NCBI RefSeq assembly: GCF_030687535.1
Contig: NZ_CP117437.1
Location: forward strand, 682,001 to 746,000
Reading direction: 5' to 3'
Source of the DNA: Pseudomonas sp. FP2335
GTDB lineage: Bacteria; Pseudomonadota; Gammaproteobacteria; Pseudomonadales; Pseudomonadaceae
DNA: 64,000 nt
Below the pieces are notes generated by a model that had not been told where the DNA came from, ran no database searches, and saw only the letters and a list, made by a program, of their open reading frames with translations. Made by a program: the position numbers and the translations under genes. This document shows, in pieces, positions 39,801 through 47,867 of this stretch. Each line of letters begins with the position of its first letter. The stretch's first letter is position 1.

Positions 39801-41284
39801 TGCTCGGCGCGCCCCAGGTGGACAACCCGCTGATCAGCGCGGCTCAGCTCAAGCTCAAGCCTCGCCACCGTCATGACTGGCTGGACAGCCCGCTGGAGCG
39901 CCAACTGCGCAACGCCGAACTGATGCCGATTGATTACGTCAACCGCGTGGCCGACAGCTTTGATTTACAGGTGGTGATCGGCAGCCCGTTATGGGGCCCG
40001 CAGGGCGTGGTGGCGGGGTGGCACCCGCTGGTGTCGGAGGTGGCGACGGCGCGTGGTTACCCCATGGCGCGCCATGATCCGGCGTGCACCCCGCTGTTCA
40101 GCCAGGCCGACGACGCGGCGCGGCACGTGCATGGCCTGCCGATGGAGCGTACCGAATTACGCTTTGGCTACGTGCTCAAGGCTCGGCACAACGGCCAATA
40201 CACTGCGACCCTGCCGGTCAGCGATGCGGGTTCCAGGCTGGCGCGGCGCCGTGTATTCAGCGATGCCGGTTATCCCTATGGCTACCAGTTGGCGGGTCTG
40301 TATCTGTGCGTTTCGCGGCCGGCGGGGTTTTATCCCGAGGGCCGTGAGCAAAGCAGCGACGGGATTTATCAGGGGTTGTTTTCACCCACCGACCTGATCG
40401 AGGCGATGTTTCAAGTACACGCCACGAGTACGCGCCAGAGCCTGCCGTTGTACCTGTCCTGCGCAGACGGCGCACTGCTGCGGTTTGTGGTGCGAGACCC
40501 CCGGTTTGTCGGCTACGGCGATGAGTTGAAACTGCGTTTGCGGTTACTCCGTCCGGCCGACTTTATCCAGCGCATGCGGGCGGCCGGCGTGTTGACCGTG
40601 TTGGTGTCCAGCGTGAACTGGCCGCAGGGTGCGGCGACGCAAGGGGGCTTGGGGCCGATCCATGCGCATGCGGATGACGCGGTGGGCTACGTGCATGGGC
40701 GCATCGGACGCTTCAGCGGTACGCAATACCTGGGGGCGCTGCTGGAAAATCCTGCGGCGAGCAGTTGGGTTGCGATGATGCCGGTGGTGGATGCGGGCTT
40801 TCCTTCCACGATGGCGCCACGGGTGTTTACCGGGGCGCAATGGCCCAAGGGCTATCGGTTGTGTGCGGCGCACCTGGTGTTTCATGCCGGCCTCGACCAG
40901 CCGCCCGCCGTGGCTGAGGACCCTTACCGCGAGTACTTCGTGTCATGGCGCGAACTGGCGTACTACATCCATCAATTGACCCGCGATGGCCTGTCCATCG
41001 ACGCGTTCTACCTGAGCGCCCGCGATGGTGCACTGCTGCGCTACACCCCGCGTTTCAGCGACGCGGAATACAACCTGCTGGCCACCACCGGCAAATGGTC
41101 CGAGGAGCATGGGTACACACAGTTTGCGCCCGAACCTTCCTGGGTGATCGCTGAATTGGCACGCATCGGCGAGTTGCGGGTTGTGCACGCAGGCAGCTTC
41201 TGGGCAAGACGCGGTGCACTGGGGCAGGAGGGGCTGCCTCAAAACGGCGTGACGCCGGGTGCGCCCGAAAAAGATGAGCTTTGA
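36827..41284 (+). CDS. Seven-repeat DUF4329/JAB-like giant protein ending in KDEL
   Basis: A 1485-aa protein built almost entirely of seven repeats of about 190-225 aa, beginning near nt 36860, 37512, 38121, 38776, 39408, 40086 and 40649. Each starts like LSPAFLSSDDAARWAHQRIG, continues with a strand such as GGLVLKRQDGRFVITAP, has DGALLxY in the middle and closes with a GxLxV...W...W.PY segment. This order resembles DUF4329, a JAB/MPN-like fold. Only repeat 1 keeps a JAMM-like set: Glu37, His92-Ser-His94-Pro and Ser121-x2-Asp124; the other six lack the HxH. There is no signal peptide. The C-terminus is PEKDEL. Start ATG 36827 gives MDEKL, parallel to the MDNLK of its paralogue; ATG 36788 is also in frame. 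Function is unknown; a toxin acting in eukaryotic cells is an inference. Confidence 0.75.
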   Translation: MDEKLLPKPGRLSPAFLSSDDAARWAHQRIGARRSVEYASVILQRLSDRWFVASEPVMGKATSFDWNRLLDRDRATGEFIHPVGYRIVASLHSHPDTLATTQHQNPRWTQQQARAFMSFYSVPDISFNYQDRARFTAAYLSGPDGALLKYQPSGSAAEAGFVHWLDTNGPWESVHAHDGTLEGVYKKLASVGQLTFVLSSAAWGGSIGAVPADWQPYRAFSAAALPVACGPVFNDKLEVFSYAWSLIQRTPAARQQVLILQQTAGEGYVASEPQTPDALPLLPAGWHLHGIYVHSRPLPGHYPALEGWLYKNFVSPPELAGHIARFRQYSQGGQPTLGASLYLRMRDEAVLRYRFSGSAAESELFTRDEHGEVIDHGIQAALSSGQRLTRDYVWQVAAAGELSVEKTSALWDRPGVVDPQWQPYADFSLPALSRAFLTADDAARHAHERIDALRGHAYGGLVLKRQDGRFVITAPVSVGTHPFTEGGPYPKDRQGQPIVLHAGHQRHAVYGSRPAISVFEPSALAQPAWRREDTQVDAQMFHDQDIEALLHHRLMAYLSCAQEGLLAYQLGESTAQWRAQWITDSKTGDSPIARNLAHGSLKPVDVVRKLTEGGTLRVLQGNALWGPAGTLDADWAPFTQVLDYQRPQPVSHGALFASADGAALDLLERDVQDFGEQHVSRYFAFILKADNKDEYLASEPIPVTRKSPLLSLSGLYGDTLPAGFSCHGLFYTQPWASSTSTTWLERFFIGLQDLNTAIAQARLNAPMPPHGALVYIATPEGALLRYQSPSARGLFEAQSEGDSAEVLQAKLNAGTLLPVQVVRRFAMSGALRVIRTSPCWDREGPVSGLWSPYRFLERRRLSPAFVSMDDAARYVRQRVPTDLALHYGGVILRRDDGWFVATEPLQVRDEVFDIAWVFPDELVTRGLYPVRTSVVARYVSRPARVVPLFLSPVQAKVYGTMFSTRQLAQAIEDASARQYHYLLASDGALLRLLGAPQVDNPLISAAQLKLKPRHRHDWLDSPLERQLRNAELMPIDYVNRVADSFDLQVVIGSPLWGPQGVVAGWHPLVSEVATARGYPMARHDPACTPLFSQADDAARHVHGLPMERTELRFGYVLKARHNGQYTATLPVSDAGSRLARRRVFSDAGYPYGYQLAGLYLCVSRPAGFYPEGREQSSDGIYQGLFSPTDLIEAMFQVHATSTRQSLPLYLSCADGALLRFVVRDPRFVGYGDELKLRLRLLRPADFIQRMRAAGVLTVLVSSVNWPQGAATQGGLGPIHAHADDAVGYVHGRIGRFSGTQYLGALLENPAASSWVAMMPVVDAGFPSTMAPRVFTGAQWPKGYRLCAAHLVFHAGLDQPPAVAEDPYREYFVSWRELAYYIHQLTRDGLSIDAFYLSARDGALLRYTPRFSDAEYNLLATTGKWSEEHGYTQFAPEPSWVIAELARIGELRVVHAGSFWARRGALGQEGLPQNGVTPGAPEKDEL

Positions 41285-41347
41285 ACTGAGGTGCCGGGTG
41301 TACACGGACCTCAAACACGCGCAAAAAAACGTCAAGGATAAAAGGTA

Positions 41348-44300
41348 ATGGACAACCTCAAGACAATCACCGCACAGCGGTTATTGCATACATTAAGCCC
41401 GGCTTTTGCGGCTTGCGATGACGCGGCGCGTTATGCGCTCGCCCAGGTCGATCGGCAGGCAGCCTATTCTCAGGGCGGCTACATTCTCAATGCGGATGAT
41501 GGCCGTTGCTATGCCTCGGCACCTCTTCGTGGTTCGCTCGATGAGTTGTTGTTCGAAGACGCGATCAGCATGGAGAGCAGCAGGGACCGTCGGTTGCCCG
41601 CAGGGTATCGGTATGTGGGCTATTACTTTTTCGACATTGATCGGCACGCGCAAATCGCCAGGCTGCGCCCAGCGTGGTCAGCGGACAGCATCGCTTTGCA
41701 GCAGAGTGTTGCGCCGGCCAAGGCGGTAGTGTCGTGTATCCAGCTTGGCGTGGTGTTCTACCGGATTGGGCCTGAGGGCTCACTTGTGAGGTTCGGGCTG
41801 ATCGACCGACCCGGTGTGGCGGATTACTTCCACAGGCTGAACGCGCGGATACACGCAGAACCCGAACCGGTGCTGGAGGCATCGGCCGAGGAATATGTGC
41901 GCCGTCTGAGGGACTTTGGTCAGCTCAAGGTCATCGTGACGTCTGCCATTTGGGCGGGATGGCGCGGCACATTGACGCCGAAATGGAAAGCGTATGTGCC
42001 CGACCCGGTCCCTGCGACCCCTGATCCGTGGGTGAGCCCGATCTTTCCGGATGCGGCGTCGGCCCTGGCTTTTGCACACCCGTTGATGATGCGCCATCCG
42101 ACAGTGCTCCAGATTGGCTTTTTGCTAAAGCACCAACACGTTGAGAACTACATGGTCACCGAGCCCGTTGCGGTGAGCGCGAACCCGTTTGATCCGGCCG
42201 CGGTATTTCCGACAACCCCTGATGGTCGCCTTATCTACTCGTGCCAATGCGATATCGTCGGCGTCTACAGCTTTGCCCCGGACAGGCCCGCCCCTGAGAC
42301 GGCCAAGGAACCCTGGCTGTACGAACGCTTTTTTTCACCACGGATGCTGGCTGAAGCCCTGTGGTTGGCCCATGGCCTGAAAAAGAAGGGTTTTACGTAT
42401 TACCTGAGTACCTTCGACGGTGCGCAGTTGCGCTACACCGTGGCGGCCCCTCAGGCCCCAATGCCATTTTTCAACCCGCTCCATTCGTCCACCCAACCGA
42501 TTGACAATGGCTTGCAAGCCGACCTGGATAAAGGCGCGCTGACCCCCAGCGACTTTGTGCGACAGCTCCGTAGCACAGGCCAGTTGCATGTGCTCAAGAC
42601 CAGCAGCCTGTGGGACGTCGCCGCCAGGGTCGGGCGTGACTGGCAGCCTTACGCGGGTCTGCATCGGCCTGTGTTGAGCCCGGCTTTTGTGCAGGCGGAT
42701 GATGCGGCCCGGCATGCCCACGAACGGATTGGCAGCCGTCGCGAGCGCGGTTATCTCGGCTTGATTTTGAAGCGTGACGACCAGCGCTTTGTTGCTACCG
42801 AACCCATGGCATTCAAAGGTGAACGCTTTGACTTCAACCGGTATTTCCCGACCGACCGGTCGGGATTGCCGGTTGCCCTGACGTCGGGACAGGTGCTGCA
42901 TGGGGTGTACAGCTCGCGTTGGCTGGATGATTACCACGGCCATTGGGAGGGTGATGAGGCGCGGGTGGGGGCGCAGATGTTCATGGACACCGACATCCAG
43001 CGCATCCTGGCAATGCCTGGCCTGCCGGTGGCTTACCTGTCAGGTTCGGCGGACTGCCTGCTGGCTTATCGACCCTACCTGCCGGATATGACGCATCGCT
43101 TGCTGGAGCGTGCACAACCCGGTGAGGGCGGCAGCCGCCTGTTCCAGGCGTTGAACGACGGCACGCTGGTGCCCAGCGACGTGGTCAGCGAAATGACCTT
43201 GTCCGGCTTACTGAGCGTGGTGGTCGGCAATCGCATATGGGGCCCGCCCGGGCCGCTCGACAGCCGTTGGGTCCCGGCCGGCGCCGCAGACCTGGCCGAG
43301 GTGCCCGGCCAGCCGCAGCTCGGCCCGGTCCACACCTCGGCCCGCGCAGCCGTGGAGGCCGCTTGCACCCATTGGCGCAGCCGCTATGGCCTGGACCATT
43401 GTGGCCTGGGGCTGGTACTCAAACACCAGGCGCGTGATGAGTTCGTGGCCACGCAGACGGTTGGTGGCCCACGCCTGGACAGGCTGTACCACGCCAGTCG
43501 TTTTGGCGCGACGGCACTCACCGCAACGTTCCAGGTGCATGCCGTGTATTACTCGGCACGTGGGTTGCCCCACGGGGTGATGGGACAAGAGGCCTGGCTG
43601 GCTCGACACTTTATCGGTGCGCTGGACTTTTATGCTGCGCTGTACGACCAACAAGGTGTTCGCCGTGGTGTCGGGCTTGCACCGTTGCCGTTGTACCTGT
43701 CGACACTCGATGGTGCGCTGCTGGAGTACCGCACGCAGCAGGATCCGCATCCGTTGTTCAAGAATGAGTCGGGCCAGGTGGATGAACAGGTGCTGGCGAA
43801 AAAACTCGCCTTGACCCTGACGCCCCATAGCCTGGTGCAGCAGGTCGCCCAGAGTGGGCAGTTGTCGGTGCTGGTCACCAGTGACTATTGGGATGTGTCA
43901 GGGCCGGTCGGCGCTCTTTGGGCACCGTTTGCGCAGGTGGCCCGGCGCCTGTTGGGGCCAGTGTTTATTTCCCAGGACGACGCCGCGCGGCATGCGCTGT
44001 TTACGCTGGGCAGCCGACGTGACCGTGTCTATGGTGGGTTGATCCTGCGCCGCAGCGATGGCTTGTTCACGGCCACAGAGCCGCTGCCGGTGGGTGTGGA
44101 AGACTTTGCGCCGAGCTGGATTCGCCTGGACGAGCTGGTCAACCAGGCCCGGTTTCTGGCGGCCAGTACCGCCGTGGCGCGCTACCATTCGGCCGTCGCG
44201 TGTGAGCCGCCCTTCGGTCTTGCCGACGTGCAGCGCGCGGTGTACCTGGACATGTTCGCCAGCGATTTTCTCGGCGCAGTGCTGCGGCCTTCGACTGTCC

Positions 44301-45901
44301 CCCTCAAACACACCCTTGGCTGCGAATACCGGTTCTGCACCGACGGTGCCATTCTCTGTTACACCGTCAGGGGCGGTGCGCTGGAGCATTCACTGGCCAG
44401 CCAAGTGGCCAGTGCTTCACGCAATCATCCCAAGGACAACCGACTGGAACAGGCCCTGCGTGATTGCCAACTGACGCCGGTGGAATACGTCAACCGCGTC
44501 GCGCGTGCCGGTATGCTTCGCGTGGTGCAAGGCAGCGCCGTGTGGGGACGCCCCCGCCAGATCAGACAGTGGGAGCCCGGTACGGCGCAGGACCTATTGG
44601 AACCGGTGATGATGGACACGGGCACCAGTGCAGTGTTTGTGCAGTTGCCGGACTTGTTGCATTACCTGCATCGCCAGGCCGCCCAGCGCCGGCACCTGGT
44701 CTTCGGGTTGATCTTGAAAGCGCGCAAGGCCGCGCATTACCTGGGGAGTTTTCCCCTGGTGGCCGCCGACGCGGCGTTGACGCTCGATCGTGTGTTCGTC
44801 GATGGGTTGGCGCCCCAGGGGTATGACGTACAGGGCCTTTACCTTTGCCCTCCTGTGCAGCCTGACATACTCGCCAGCGATCCGATCTATCCCCATTTCG
44901 TCAGCCCACGGGACCTGGCGCGCGTGGTGAATCTCAAGGGGCCGAACGGCCAGGGCTACTTGCCGATTTACCTGGGCTGCACCGATGGTGCCTGGCTCAC
45001 GTTCGAGCGGCGCGACCCCCAAGCGTTCGTGCCGCAGGTGGCTACCGCGTGGTCGCGCTTGCAGGCCGGCACACTCAAGCCCCAGGCATACGTCCGACAA
45101 GTGGCGGCAGCCTGGCCAATGACAGTGTTAGTCACCAGCGGCCTTTGGCACACGCCGGGTGCCGTCAGCCCGCAATGGCGAATGAATTCGCCTGCGCCGG
45201 TTGTGTCCCGCGCTGCGGCGCTGAGATTCGGTCCGTTGTTTTGCCATCCTGACGATGCCGCACGGCATGCCCGTCATCGCGCCGGTCGTTTCGAGCGTCA
45301 TGCGTTCGTAGGCCTGGTGTTGGTCGATGAAAGGCAAACCCTGTATGTCGCCGCTGAGCCCCTCAAGGATGAGGGGATTGAGTCGCCGGTACCGCAGCGT
45401 CTGTTTTTGTATGCGGACACCCTGCTCGGGCCTTCGCCGCCGAAGCCGGCGTATCCGGCAGGTTTTCAGTTGCTGGCGGCGCATGTGTTTTACAAAACGA
45501 TGGGGGCACGTCGCGATTGGGCCCCCGCAGACCAGCAGCTCGGCGAGCATTTTGTTGCTCGGGACGAGCTGGGCTTCTATCGAAACCTGTTGAAGGTCGG
45601 CGGGGTGAAAGGTGCTTTTTGTTATCTGTCCACACGCCAAGGCGCACTGCTCAAATATGTGCCCGGGTTCTACCCGCAAGAGGAGGACCTGTTTACCGGG
45701 CAGTTGTTCTTCGGCCCGGACGATTACGCGCCGACGGCATGGGTCGCTCGATTAGCGACCGATGGTGTGCTCGATGTACTCGATACAGATGACTACTGGA
45801 CACGCAAAGGTGTGGTGAAGGTGAACTGGACGCTCAGTGTCGACGAGCAGCCGCCACCGATCCAGGTGCAGCCGACGCACCCTGAAAAAGACGAATTCTG
45901 A
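41348..45901 (+). CDS. Seven-repeat DUF4329/JAB-like giant protein ending in KDEF
   Basis: A 1517-aa paralogue of the preceding gene, 63 nt downstream and presumably co-transcribed. Seven repeats begin near nt 41393, 42032, 42674, 43319, 43951, 44598 and 45228. Repeats 3 and 5 are the clearest (LSPAFVQADDAARHAHERIG; LGPVFISQDDAARHALFTLG). Repeats correspond one-to-one with those of the neighbour, including the poorly conserved second repeat, so the whole gene was duplicated after the seven-repeat array formed. No repeat retains an HxHP or a JAMM-like set, so metallopeptidase activity is not expected. The last residues are PEKDEF. AAGGA lies upstream of ATG 41348. There is no signal peptide or membrane segment. 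Function is unknown. Confidence 0.75.
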   Translation: MDNLKTITAQRLLHTLSPAFAACDDAARYALAQVDRQAAYSQGGYILNADDGRCYASAPLRGSLDELLFEDAISMESSRDRRLPAGYRYVGYYFFDIDRHAQIARLRPAWSADSIALQQSVAPAKAVVSCIQLGVVFYRIGPEGSLVRFGLIDRPGVADYFHRLNARIHAEPEPVLEASAEEYVRRLRDFGQLKVIVTSAIWAGWRGTLTPKWKAYVPDPVPATPDPWVSPIFPDAASALAFAHPLMMRHPTVLQIGFLLKHQHVENYMVTEPVAVSANPFDPAAVFPTTPDGRLIYSCQCDIVGVYSFAPDRPAPETAKEPWLYERFFSPRMLAEALWLAHGLKKKGFTYYLSTFDGAQLRYTVAAPQAPMPFFNPLHSSTQPIDNGLQADLDKGALTPSDFVRQLRSTGQLHVLKTSSLWDVAARVGRDWQPYAGLHRPVLSPAFVQADDAARHAHERIGSRRERGYLGLILKRDDQRFVATEPMAFKGERFDFNRYFPTDRSGLPVALTSGQVLHGVYSSRWLDDYHGHWEGDEARVGAQMFMDTDIQRILAMPGLPVAYLSGSADCLLAYRPYLPDMTHRLLERAQPGEGGSRLFQALNDGTLVPSDVVSEMTLSGLLSVVVGNRIWGPPGPLDSRWVPAGAADLAEVPGQPQLGPVHTSARAAVEAACTHWRSRYGLDHCGLGLVLKHQARDEFVATQTVGGPRLDRLYHASRFGATALTATFQVHAVYYSARGLPHGVMGQEAWLARHFIGALDFYAALYDQQGVRRGVGLAPLPLYLSTLDGALLEYRTQQDPHPLFKNESGQVDEQVLAKKLALTLTPHSLVQQVAQSGQLSVLVTSDYWDVSGPVGALWAPFAQVARRLLGPVFISQDDAARHALFTLGSRRDRVYGGLILRRSDGLFTATEPLPVGVEDFAPSWIRLDELVNQARFLAASTAVARYHSAVACEPPFGLADVQRAVYLDMFASDFLGAVLRPSTVPLKHTLGCEYRFCTDGAILCYTVRGGALEHSLASQVASASRNHPKDNRLEQALRDCQLTPVEYVNRVARAGMLRVVQGSAVWGRPRQIRQWEPGTAQDLLEPVMMDTGTSAVFVQLPDLLHYLHRQAAQRRHLVFGLILKARKAAHYLGSFPLVAADAALTLDRVFVDGLAPQGYDVQGLYLCPPVQPDILASDPIYPHFVSPRDLARVVNLKGPNGQGYLPIYLGCTDGAWLTFERRDPQAFVPQVATAWSRLQAGTLKPQAYVRQVAAAWPMTVLVTSGLWHTPGAVSPQWRMNSPAPVVSRAAALRFGPLFCHPDDAARHARHRAGRFERHAFVGLVLVDERQTLYVAAEPLKDEGIESPVPQRLFLYADTLLGPSPPKPAYPAGFQLLAAHVFYKTMGARRDWAPADQQLGEHFVARDELGFYRNLLKVGGVKGAFCYLSTRQGALLKYVPGFYPQEEDLFTGQLFFGPDDYAPTAWVARLATDGVLDVLDTDDYWTRKGVVKVNWTLSVDEQPPPIQVQPTHPEKDEF

Positions 45902-45916
45902 ACACCCGGGGTTCAG
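45898..45916. terminator. Symmetric hairpin at convergent gene ends
   Basis: CTGAAC and GTTCAG flank a 7-nt ACCCGGG loop, and the stem contains both stop codons of the KDEF-tailed gene and the ABC permease gene. No T-run follows on either strand, so bidirectional termination is only possible. Confidence 0.35.
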
Positions 45917-46923
45917 CGTTTGCGCATCAAGCCAATAAAAAACACCCCGCCAATCGCCGCCGTGGCTACGCCGATGGGCAGGTCTTCGGGGGCGATCAGG
46001 GTGCGTGCCGCCACGTCGACCCACACCAGGAACAGGCTGCCGAGCAGCGCGCACGTGGGCAACAACCGGCGATGCTCGGCACCGACGAGACGCCTTGCGA
46101 TATGCGGCACCATCAGCCCGACAAAGCCGATGGAGCCACTGATGGACACCAGCACGCCGGTCATCAGCGAGGCTACCAGGAACACCTTCAAGCGCACCGT
46201 GCGGGCGTTCAGGCCCAGGGTCACGGCGGTCTGTTCGCCGGCCATCAATGCGTTCAGCGGGCGGGCCATGCCCAGCAATACCAGCAGACCCAGCAGCACC
46301 GTGGCGCACGGGATCGCCAGCAGTTCCCAACGCGCCAGGCCGAGGCCGCCGAGCATCCAGAACATCACCGCCGAGGCCGCGCGGTGGTCGCCCATGAACA
46401 ACAACAGGTTGGCTGCCGCCATCATCACGAACGACACCGCCACCCCGCACAGCAGCAGGCGATCACTCTCCAGCCGCCCATTGCGGCTGGCCACCGCCAG
46501 CACCACCAGCATGCTCAGCATGGCACCGATAAACGCGGCGATGGGCAGGGTCAGCAGGCCGATGATTTCGCCCACATGCAGTACCACGATCACCGCGCCC
46601 AACGTCGCGCCGGAGGTCACGCCGAGCAGGTGCGGGTCGGCCAGCGGGTTGCGCGTAACCGCCTGCAACACCGCGCCGATCAACGCCAAACCGGCGCCGA
46701 CCAATGCCCCCAGCAGCATGCGCGGTACGCGGATCAGCCAGACAATATGTTCCTGCCCCGCCGGCCAATTCACCTCGCCGATGCCCAAAGCCTTGTACAG
46801 CATGATCCGCCACACCACGTCCACCGGCACCCGCGCCGGACCAAAGCCCAGGGAGATCACGCACGAGGCCAGCAACAGCGCCGCGAGGGCGACCAGCAGC
46901 AAGGCGTAGCGACGGGAGGTCAT
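45913..46923 (-). CDS. FecCD-type ABC transporter permease (metal-chelate uptake)
   Basis: A 336-aa polytopic inner-membrane permease of the BtuC/FecCD family with about ten helices. Landmarks: LIRVPRMLLGALVGAGLALIGA, QAVTRNPLADPHLLGVTSGA, GEQTAVTLGLN (coupling helix to the ATPase) and GSIGFVGLMVPHIARRLVG. Together with the binding protein and ATPase upstream it imports a metal chelate delivered by the TonB receptor of the same array. Its start overlaps the binding-protein stop by four bases. It is convergent with the KDEF-tailed gene, 11 nt apart. Confidence 0.92.
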   Translation of the reverse strand: MTSRRYALLLVALAALLLASCVISLGFGPARVPVDVVWRIMLYKALGIGEVNWPAGQEHIVWLIRVPRMLLGALVGAGLALIGAVLQAVTRNPLADPHLLGVTSGATLGAVIVVLHVGEIIGLLTLPIAAFIGAMLSMLVVLAVASRNGRLESDRLLLCGVAVSFVMMAAANLLLFMGDHRAASAVMFWMLGGLGLARWELLAIPCATVLLGLLVLLGMARPLNALMAGEQTAVTLGLNARTVRLKVFLVASLMTGVLVSISGSIGFVGLMVPHIARRLVGAEHRRLLPTCALLGSLFLVWVDVAARTLIAPEDLPIGVATAAIGGVFFIGLMRKR

Positions 46924-47867
46924 TCGCCGTGGAACCCCTTGGCCAGGGTTTCCACCGCCAGCACGTTGTCGATCCCCGGCGTGGCCTGCACGTACGGGAT
47001 CACGATAAAGCGCTGGTTCTTGATCGCGTCCACCGCTTGCAGCGCCGGGTTGTCCAGCAGGAACTGCTGCTTCTGCGCGGCGGTGGTTTCGCTGTAGTCG
47101 ACGATCACGATCACCTGCGGGTTGCGTTCCACCACGGTCTCCCAGTTGACGCGGGTCCAGCTGGCGTCGACGTCATCGAGGATGTTGCGCCCGCCGGCCG
47201 CGTCGATCAGCGCCTGGGGCATACCCAGGCGCCCGGAGGTCATGGCGCGGTCTTCGCCGCTGTCGTAGAGGAACACCCGCGGCTTGTCTTCAGGCAGGTC
47301 TTGTTGCACCTCATCGACCTGGGCCTGCATCTGCGCGATCAGGGTGTGGGCGCGGTCCTGCACGTCGAAGATCCGGCCCAGGTTGCGCAGGTCGTTATAG
47401 GTGTCGTCGAGGGTCGCGGCCGGGCGCTTCATCACGAAGGCGCAGGATTCGGTCAGTTCGTACACGTTGATGCCCAGGGGTTGCAGGCTGCTCGGCGTGA
47501 GGTCGCCGCCCACGCGCATGCCGTAGTCCCAGCCGGCGAAGAAGAAGTCCACGTTGGCGTTGAGCAGGGTTTCTACCGACGGGTATTTGCTCGCCAGCTC
47601 TGGCAGGCCGTCGAGGAGCGAGGCCATTTCGGGGGTGACCGACTTCCAGCCGGTCACTCCGCTGTAGCCGGCCATGCGCGGCTTGAGGCCGAGGGCGAGC
47701 ATCATCTGGGTCATGTTGATGTCATGGCTGACGGCGTGCTTGGGGGCTTGCTGGAAGGTCACGTCGCGGTTGCAGCTTTTCACGGTGACCGGGTAGTGGG
47801 TGGCGTCGGCGAACGCGGGGGCTGCCGCGAGAGACAAGGCGAAGGCTAGGAGAGCGCGCAGGATCAT
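46920..47867 (-). CDS. Periplasmic metal-chelate-binding protein (FepB/TroA fold)
   Basis: A 315-aa class III binding protein. The signal peptide MILRALLAFALSLAAAPAFA is followed by VTVKSCNRDVTFQQAPKHAV. Typical TroA/FepB-fold elements follow: ALGLKPRMAGYSG, YPSVETLLNANVDFFFAGW, a long backbone helix (DRAHTLIAQMQAQVDEVQQDL), and NPQVIVIVDY. There is no His-rich loop of the ZnuA type, so it should bind a chelate rather than a naked ion. Its start overlaps the ATPase stop by four bases. From memory the homologous P. aeruginosa set PA2911-PA2914 is induced by zinc limitation. Confidence 0.88.
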   Translation of the reverse strand: MILRALLAFALSLAAAPAFADATHYPVTVKSCNRDVTFQQAPKHAVSHDINMTQMMLALGLKPRMAGYSGVTGWKSVTPEMASLLDGLPELASKYPSVETLLNANVDFFFAGWDYGMRVGGDLTPSSLQPLGINVYELTESCAFVMKRPAATLDDTYNDLRNLGRIFDVQDRAHTLIAQMQAQVDEVQQDLPEDKPRVFLYDSGEDRAMTSGRLGMPQALIDAAGGRNILDDVDASWTRVNWETVVERNPQVIVIVDYSETTAAQKQQFLLDNPALQAVDAIKNQRFIVIPYVQATPGIDNVLAVETLAKGFHGE

